Below, in pieces: positions 44,601-53,600 of a DNA stretch of 64,000 nt. How positions within the stretch are numbered: position 1 is the first letter of the stretch; each line of letters opens with the position of its first letter. The notes below the pieces were generated by a model, which did not search any database, was not told the DNA's origin, and worked only from the letters and a program-made list of their open reading frames with translations. Made by a program: the position numbers and the translations under genes. Source of the stretch: Bugula neritina (taxonomy: Eukaryota; Bryozoa; Gymnolaemata; Cheilostomatida; Bugulidae); the NCBI GenBank assembly GCA_964035545.1, contig OZ037766.1, forward strand, positions 17,182,222-17,246,221, written 5' to 3'.

Positions 44601-47600
44601 TGTTTGCGGGTAGCGTGTGGTCATTCCAGGTTTTTAGGTAGAGATTGGTTGAGTGTGATCCGATTAAAGTGGGGTGAAATTAGAGCCCAGCTACAGGGTG
44701 ATAAAATGGTACCTGGTACTAATTTTTACAGGGTTCAGGCCATTTAATGATTAAAGCAAAAGCACACTGAGTGTATTGGTATGCCACCCAGATGTATTGG
44801 CAGGCAGCCAATCATTAAAGCTTTCAAGCTTCAAAGCTTTCACCAAAGCTACTATTAGCTGGCAGAGCTAGTGCATTCACTGTACTGCATGAGTCAGTGT
44901 ATCATGATCAAACCGCCATATTTACACTCTTTGTAAGAATAAACTATCGGTTTCGGTATTGTGATGGCTAAGAATTTTATCTACGCATCAATATTGTAAG
45001 TTTATTAGAATTACAATAGTTCATGTCAATTTGTTTGGTTCTGTAATGTTCATGGTGTTCCTCTGAATTTTGATTTATATTGTGACTACTTACTTATACA
45101 ATTTCTAATGTTTCCCATTTTTCTAGGGTACGATTTGACAGTTAATAAACTCGAAAACCTGTTGCCAAGTTGGCTAGTAGTTAAAGCATATCTTGCAACC
45201 AGACACAAACACAAACCGATACACTGAGGTGTCCAAGAAGGAGCTAGGTACCCTGAAAGGCATACGTGCAGAGCTCAGTCTAAAAGAAGGAAAAAACAAT
45301 TCTGATTGCTTTTTCAGGGTAACTGTGGACACGTGGAGAATGTAGAGGTTTCAGAGATAGGATGTGTTTAGTGTGACTGAAGAAATGCTGCCAGTCACAG
45401 CGGATGTAATTGCAAAGTATACATTGAGTGACTCTACATTTTGTGGTGTGATGAAATATTTTAGACTTAGATGACCGTAACACTTGAAAGAAGATGAGAA
45501 ATTTCTGAGGTCTTAAGTTGCGTTTATACCTTCACGATTTTCGGTCAAAATTTCAATTTGGCCGGTTGAAATTTCTCCGAGTCGCATTGCATTGTAAAAG
45601 CCACTCGTTGAAATTTTTGTACTGTGATAACTTAATCGGCCAAATTGACCAATGATGTTGCTTGCATGATTACTTGCGGCGTATTCCATTTCGCAGATGT
45701 TTACATTAGTAACGGACACACCCCTTTTCTTTTTTCTACCACGGCAACTAGCAGCACGATTTTACACTCCAACTACTATATTTTTTTAACTAAATTTTTA
45801 TTCACATATATTTATAATAATAGATAAAATGGCAACACAAAAAATTCATGAAAACGATGTATTAAATTTTATTGCTGAAATTGAAAGTCGTCCAAACATA
45901 TGGAACTACAAGATCAAAGGTTTCTACAAAACCAAGAACAAGGAATTGGCTGAGGTAGCCAAAGATTTTAACGTTTCTAGTAAGTAATTTTCATAGGTTT
46001 TAGTTTTAGTACTTGTTACTTTGCCAATGTTGATGTGATTAATTTAATAAACTGATGGATCATTTTAAAATAATAAAGTTACCACAATTGATTTTTTGCA
46101 GTCAAAACAGCGACAAAAAAGTGGCAAAATCTGCGAGATTATTTCAAAGAAATTTTAAAAAGACAAAAAAATAGTACACCCTCATTTGGTGCAAGTGCAC
46201 AAGAAGTTCTTGAACCAACGTGGGTATATTGGAAAAACATGAAATTCTTGTTATCTGTTGAGACCCAAATATGCGAAGAAAGCTACTTATCTCTCGATGA
46301 AACTGTGAGTTTCCAAGTTCTCTTCTATGTTACTCTATTTTTATTCATAGTAAGCATGCTACGTTTCAGTTGCATGCTATCAATATTTTTAGATAGCTTT
46401 ACTGAGTACAAGCTCAATCAATAGCGATGAACAAGAACGACCAAGAAAAAGAAAAAATGATGACTCAATGACTAGGGCATTGAATACGGCCTCCATTATG
46501 CTTGATGTGATTGCTGGAAAATTAAGCGATAACAATGCACCTGTGTCTAAGTACCCACATTTGGACTATTTTTTTAAAGGAATTGGGGAGCAAATTAAAT
46601 TATTACCAGCAAGCTGCCATGGAGTAGCCATACTGAGGCTACAGGAGTGTGTTAATGACTTGGTAACTGAGCACACTGAACAGGACAGTAGTTATCCTAC
46701 TTACTTTGAGCTTTGAAAAGTTATGTTGTGCTATTGCTATGTTTCATTGTTGATTTTTTTAAGGCTATTGTTATATTTGTTTTGTTACATTGTTCGAATT
46801 GAAAAAATTGAATAACAAAAAATAACTAAAAAGACACAGTTATAATGTATGCTATTTTGTATCAATTCATCTGTAAGACATACACAAAGAACAAAACTCA
46901 CAAACTTAAGAGAAATAACCTAAACATACATTAAAATGGTAATAAACTACAAAACTAGTAATATAAAATTGGATTTCTCACAACATAATCTTTGAATCTA
47001 TCACGTATTTTGATAGCTGTATTTGTACCACGGACTTGCGGCTCACTGAGCCTACCAAAACTTGTCTGCTTTAAGGAAATCTGTGGCTCCAATGCTGCTC
47101 CAGTTGGAGGCTGTCTGTTTTGCCTTATGACGTTGTGCAAAATACAACAGGCGAGAGTTAGCACTTTCACCTTGTGTGGTTCTAGATCTATAGGCCTGAA
47201 AAATATCCTCCAAGTATTTGCAAGAATTCCAAATGCATTTTCTATAAGCCTTCTTGCTCTAGAAAGTCTTGAATTATGTACCTGCGAATAAAAAATAACA
47301 AATAAAAAATAAGCAATATTTTTAAATGACAAAATATTAAAGATATTCTATGTTGATCACCTCTTCATCAGGAGGCAGCACCCTGGAGTTTGGTTTGGAG
47401 AAAGGCCTCATCAAAAATGGTCTCAGAGGAACTGCTTCATCGCCAACTATGACAAAGGGTAAGAGCTCTGTGCCTTGCTCTGGAACTTCTGGCAGTGGAA
47501 AATTAATGGTTCCATTTTCAATGTGTTGCAATAGCTTTGAAGACCGAAAAACTCCCCATCAGAATGACGCCCTTCTGCTCCACATTCCACATATGTGAAC

Positions 47601-50600
47601 CTGTAACAACAAGAAGTTTAAATTACATTCCTTCTTAAACTAGAGAAAAGCTATTAATATGTATTTAAATGTACATGTATACTTGTAGTTATGATCGCAC
47701 ATAGCAAGCAGGATAATTGACTCAAATCCTTTGTAATTGTGGTACTGAGATCCAGCGTGGTATGGCTTGTTCATAGTGATATGTTTGCCATCCAGTTCTC
47801 CTAATAATAATAATAATATAAAAATGATTTAAATAAATGAGTCACTTTAATAAAATAATTTTTAAATTAAAAACTATTGAATATTGTTTTTACATAAACA
47901 GTTAGGGTAGTTCCATTTCTTGAAACCTTCTGCCACTTCCTTCCATTCTGTTACAGTAGTTGGTGTTTTTAGCCATTGCCCTTGTAAGCTACTGACAATT
48001 GAAATGCACACGTCCATTACAATATTAGATATCGTTGCTAATCCAATATTCCATTGATAATGAAGAGACGTCATACTTTGACCAGTAGCTAAATATCTTA
48101 TGAAAACCTAAAAGAGATAAATTTATGTAAAATCTAAAAAAGTGAATTATCAGAATAAATACTTTTGTAAAATCTTAACACAATACAAATTGATGACCAT
48201 TAATCTTTCTTCGGCAGATATTGGACTGATGTAGATCCAGCTTTTTCTATCTTTGAGCTAATAGAATGCAACACATATTGAACTCATCTCTGGACATCCG
48301 GAAAAAATATTTGAATGTGCCCAACCGATTCTCTGCCAAAAGATTACGGCCAAGTGATTCTAAAAAACAACACAATAATGAGAGTAACAAAATTGTAACA
48401 TTCACAATTATAAATAGCACAGTAAAAGTAACAATAATAGTAATAATACTTTTAATACTAATAGTAATACTATTAGTAATACTAATAGTAATACGATTAC
48501 TAATAGTAAGACTAATAGCAATTAAGTAATTATCATAGTCATACTAATACTATTAGTAATACTAATAGCCAAACTCAAAGTGATAAAAGTAAAGAATGCA
48601 TTTACATAAATACTACTAATATAATAGCGATAAACGCATTGAATGCACTTTACCACGTTAAATTAAATTTCAAATTAATTTCAGTGAATTCTTTTACAGC
48701 AATACTAAAATTATAACTATGTTGAATTCCAACCTTCGCTCATATTTACTAGGAGTCTGTTGACGGTGGTGTAATATGCTCATTCTAATTTTCTGTTTCT
48801 TGTTACAGCTCCTGATCCATTTCTTCCACTTCGTTTATCCATAGTTTTACATTTTAAAATTGTCAGTATCAAACTACATAACGTTAGTGCAGAAGCACAC
48901 AAAAACTCTTCTTCTGAATTCATTGTGATTGTCAAAACGGAATAAAGGTTACAGCTTAACTATAGAAAGCAACTTGTTTATATTATCTGGACGACAGTAG
49001 TAACAATTTTGACAAGCTAAGCAAATAATTGCATTTCTTGACTTTCTGTACATCTAGCGAATTGCACTTTTACTTTTGTACTACTTTTCCTGTAATTTCA
49101 ACGATTTTAAAGGGGTACCTTAACTTAAACTCGGTACTTTTTTCAGCAGAGGTATAGACGCAACTTTAGTATGCTAGAAGAGATGAGATTAGGGCTGAAA
49201 GAGATTGCATCCTGATGGGTTGACACCTCGTTATACCTTATCGTTATACCTCAGCGCAAACACAAGCAAATTTTAGTGGAGATTCACCCAGCATATCAAA
49301 AGATTGTCAAGACAAAGGCTATTGCAAGAAGCTACGTATGGTTTCCAGGACTAGATAAAGACATTGAGAAAGTTTGTAGAGCATGTGAATGATGTCAGAG
49401 TGACAAATCCAATTCACCAGTAGTAGAATCGAACCCCTGGATCTTTGCTTTAAAGCTTTGGGATGGAATGCATGTAGATTACGCTGGGCCATTTGAGTGA
49501 CATATAATTTTTATTGTGGTAGATGCATATGCTAAATGACCAGAAATTCTTCAATATCGACAACAATGGTGACATGCCAAGCATTGAGGGAGCTGTTTGC
49601 TAGACATGGGTTGCTTAATGTTTTGGTGTCAGACAGCGAACCATGCATCCCATCAGCAGACATAGTTCGAATATACTAGTGGAGTCTGCTTTAGGAATTA
49701 GTCGCCATCTATGGTCAGCAATATATATTAAATTCTTTTTTACCTTTATGTAAAAATAGATATCTGGTGGTCAACACTCGGGCAAAATTATAGAAACATA
49801 CTCTCTCGTATAACCCTAGACATCGGCCAATGACAGCATCTATAGGTCAATTTAAACAGACCTCTTGCTTTTTGTATGTTTACCCCTAATAACCAGCGGA
49901 CTTAAACTATTATATAACACATTTATTGCAATGGATTGGCAATAATTTTCTGTCACTCTATTATGTTTTTATTTTAACTTGTAGGGTGTGGCTATTGCAA
50001 CTACTATGTTTAGTGTCTAAATTCTAATACAAGCAACGTTCATGCTGAAAATAATATCATTGTTTGTAGCTATATAGCTGTATAGTTATATAAATATATT
50101 CAACTTTATAGAAAAGCAGCAGTTGGATCTAATTCAATGACAAAATAACTAGAAAAATACAGAAATGTATTATTATGCAGCATATTTATCTGCATCTCAT
50201 AAAAAGAGGCCACAGGTATGTGTAAATAATTGTTTTGCATGCTTTTGCTGCTAGTTTGAATCCTGTTCCTTTTGTATTAACTTTTACAGCGCATTTTCTG
50301 TATTATTGTATTTTGCATTGTTTTCTGTTGCTGTATTATTAGTTAATGTGTTTCATTACAGTTCTCAGGGGTTTAAAAGGTTTACAATTACAAGGAATAA
50401 ATCATGTGGAAACACTAAAAGTGAAAATCCTATCAAAACCTGTCTATGACTGTGAGAGGTAGATACACGCATAAACTTACATTCAATTCAATAGAAGTTA
50501 AATATGTTTGATTATAGAGAGTGTTTAAAGGATTGCTCTATCTTGTCTAATAAATGGCCATTTAGGTCAAACACACATAATATTGTGTTTTTCTAAGCAT

Positions 50601-53600
50601 GCATTGACAAAAAGCATTTGACCAAAGGTAGAAAAAGTTAGTTGAAGTTGAGGGTGTAGATTGGTAACAGCCAAAACGCCGATTTTGAAATGAGCTGGGA
50701 AATGTGACGTAACAGCGCCAGCATTCCTGCTGGTCACATGACTATACAAATGAATAACTATAAAAATATGACTGTGAGATGTGATCTTTCAGCTCGTAAT
50801 TTGTGTATTTATAGAAGTGCAAATGTGAATTATCTCAATCTATAGTTTTTTGACATGTTAAATAACATGTATGTGATAACATTAGGCCATATTTTGCTTG
50901 TAAACATAGAAAAAAGCATTGCAAAAACATGCATTCTTTAGGATGAATGCCTGCGATCGATCTAAACTAGGTCAAATTGTGCAATATTACGGGCGCACCA
51001 AAGCTGACCTATATAGCGCACTGTAACTGCTTGAGCGTTATTGGTTGATGTTGCGCTCAGCAACCTTGAATACTAGCGTTATAGTTAGCACGTGCAGCAT
51101 AGTTACTGGCGTTCACACGTCACGTATTAGGCTATTCTTTTTCATGGCTGAAAATTTTACCTCCCTCAAAATTGGAATTTTGAAAAGCTGTTTTCTAGGC
51201 ATATATCCCTTTGCAAAGTCACAATTGTTTGCATACACATTAGATTATAGTTCATAATTATAATGTGATTGTAATAAACTAAGATAGAGCAATCCTTTAA
51301 AGGAATACATGTTAGTTATCTGATTTGTTATACTATTTTGTATTTACTCAAAAATTTTACATACTAGATTCATGTTCTTGATTATTCATGTCCTATTATT
51401 CACTGAATGCAAATTTCGTCACAATTATGATTTATATTACAAAACATTTATCTACAACTGTACAGGTAAATTAGGTATTTTATGCTTCACAGTGTTTGCC
51501 TGGATAACCGCTCTAAGTAACATCCGTAAAGTCAATCTTCGCACAACAATCTCACATCAAACTGAGTTTTAGACTTTTTTCATCAAAACCTTACAGTCTT
51601 ACCTGATATATCTATGAAGGTACATCACAGGAACAGAAATGAAGAACTTCCGAAAAGTTGTCTTCCCTTTCTCAAGTTGCACCAATAGCAGGTATGAGGT
51701 GAGAACAGCACTGAGTACAAAGAAACTATCAACTGAAAGTTGACCGTTCAGCACAAATTGGCAGGCCCAATATTTAGACCAGGATAGTATTGTCAATGGA
51801 TTGGCTGTAATAAAGAAATATACCATTATGGAGTTTTACACAAGTGTAACAATGCTGTTATAGTTACAATCTAGCTTTATTATTACAGCGGCCATCAAGA
51901 TACAACTTTAAATACTCAAGAATAAACATGTTCAACTCCCCACTAACACTAATGCCTAAACTCGGAAGCTAAAAGGTCTAAATAGGTCAGTCTACAGAAT
52001 GAACAGTTATTGCCCAACAGCACGTCAAACAAATTTTATAAGCAAAAATTTTGATCAATTTATAAAAAATGAAAATGATGAGGGTGCAATTTTAGTCAAG
52101 GGGAGGGAGGTAATGTTAATCAGGTAAAGAAAGTTGGTGGTAAAAATATTACCAGTTTTTCTTATAGAGTAGGACACAGTATGGCAGAGTATAACCCAAG
52201 TCATACTGAGAAACCTGATGCCATGGATACATTTGAGAGATCCTGGTGGTTGTTTGGTACTCAGTAGCTTGTAACCGTTTGTATACAAAGAGAAACACAT
52301 CAGAAACTCTCCTAAAGCACCTAGAAAAGAAGCACTCTAAAATAACAGCAGAATACATATTACATTATATTTCCTGCTATATGTAAAGAGGTAGCACATT
52401 CTAAGATTAATTCTGATCTTATCAGATTGTTGTTATACATTGTTTTGGCTCTAGTATTGAAATTATGGCAAAATGATGAGAATTTTGAACACATTTTCAT
52501 TTTACAGTAAATGCTATGAGAAAATTAGAAGAAATGTCATAATTTACATTAAATGGCCAATAGTGCTCATTGACATATAACAGAGTAACTCAACTTTGGA
52601 TATTAAATAAAACTGAGTGGTGAAAACTTGTGATGAGTGGTCAAGTTAATTCACCAAAGAATAATTTTGTAGAACCCTAGTTGCCATTTGCCTTATTCCA
52701 AGAATGTTTTTAGAAAACACTTAAGTCAAGCATCTATCATTTTGTGAATTGCCTCAATCTTCAAATTTAAATGACTGTAAATATCTTACTCTTCTCTTGT
52801 AAAGGATTGGTTGACGCAGAAACATTTTCATCTTCTGGCTTGTGTTTTTCCAGGTAGAAATGATTATGGCAACTTGAAATAAAGCACATAAGTCCTATAG
52901 AGCCAAATATAACTCTACAATAAAACAACATATTGGGTCAGCTAATATTTATATAAAGCTTCATTTAAAGCTCACATTTATATAACATAAGAGACATTCA
53001 TACTAGCAAATATACAGTGACAAAACAATGTCAGATAATGCACAACTTTGTATATGTAAAAATCTAGCAAAATGTATTCAGTAGTATATATAAAACTAAA
53101 ACAACCATGACACTCGTTTTATAAAATTTCAGGTTCTTACAAGGTGATTAGTGCTCCCGTTGAAAGTATTCTATGATTTTGCTGACATTTAACTTCCACT
53201 GTAACTTTTTCACCCAGCACTTGTCTCAGCAGGTGTTTGACTACCTCCTTGATATCATCTGCTGCACATCCAGAAGGAATACAGGCACCAATAGTAGGCT
53301 CTACTGCTGCAACCATAACAGAAGTCTGTGGAGTATGCAGTCCAAGTGAATAGGAAAGTAGCATTATCTAACAAAATAATATATATACTTACACTGTGAC
53401 ATATAAATACAGTTACACAATTAAATAGAATGGAGTTCAGAGAGCTAAGTGGGGTGTAGTGTTGAGTTAACTCAGCAGCCCCTGTGGTGTAATTGGTTAG
53501 CACGTTTGCTTGCAAGTCGGAGGTCTATGGTTCGAATCCCGGTGGGGGCAATTATTTTACACATGTCAGTATAGCATAATTATATCAAATTGATTGATAT

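Larger units (their letters stand above)
45516..49165. mobile_element. PIF/Harbinger DNA transposon, nearly complete
   Basis: The left end AGTTGCGTTTATACCT and the right end (inverted) AGTTGCGTCTATACCT match at 15 of 16 positions. TTA is duplicated at 45513-45515 and 49166-49168, the TWA-type target site of this superfamily. Inside are a Myb/MADF-like DNA-binding gene on the plus strand and a DDE nuclease on the minus strand, the classic two-gene Harbinger layout. The length is 3650 bp. It lies inside the RNase H-integrase linker of the gypsy element. Confidence 0.9.
27528..51602 (-). other. 24-kb intron 6 of the NRF-6-like gene
   Basis: The donor is ATCAG|GTAAGA (exon end 51603) and the acceptor is TTTTGTAG|G (exon start 27527). 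Exon 6 ends with two bases of an Arg codon and exon 7 supplies the third, joining [12 protein letters not shown], a continuous family motif. The intron holds at least ten transposon relics, nearly all readable ones on the plus strand. Confidence 0.85.

Noticed and set aside
47350-47598. Plus-strand ORF of 82 codons inside the Harbinger element
   Set aside because: It is a shadow of the minus-strand nuclease exon with the GDEAVPL motif.
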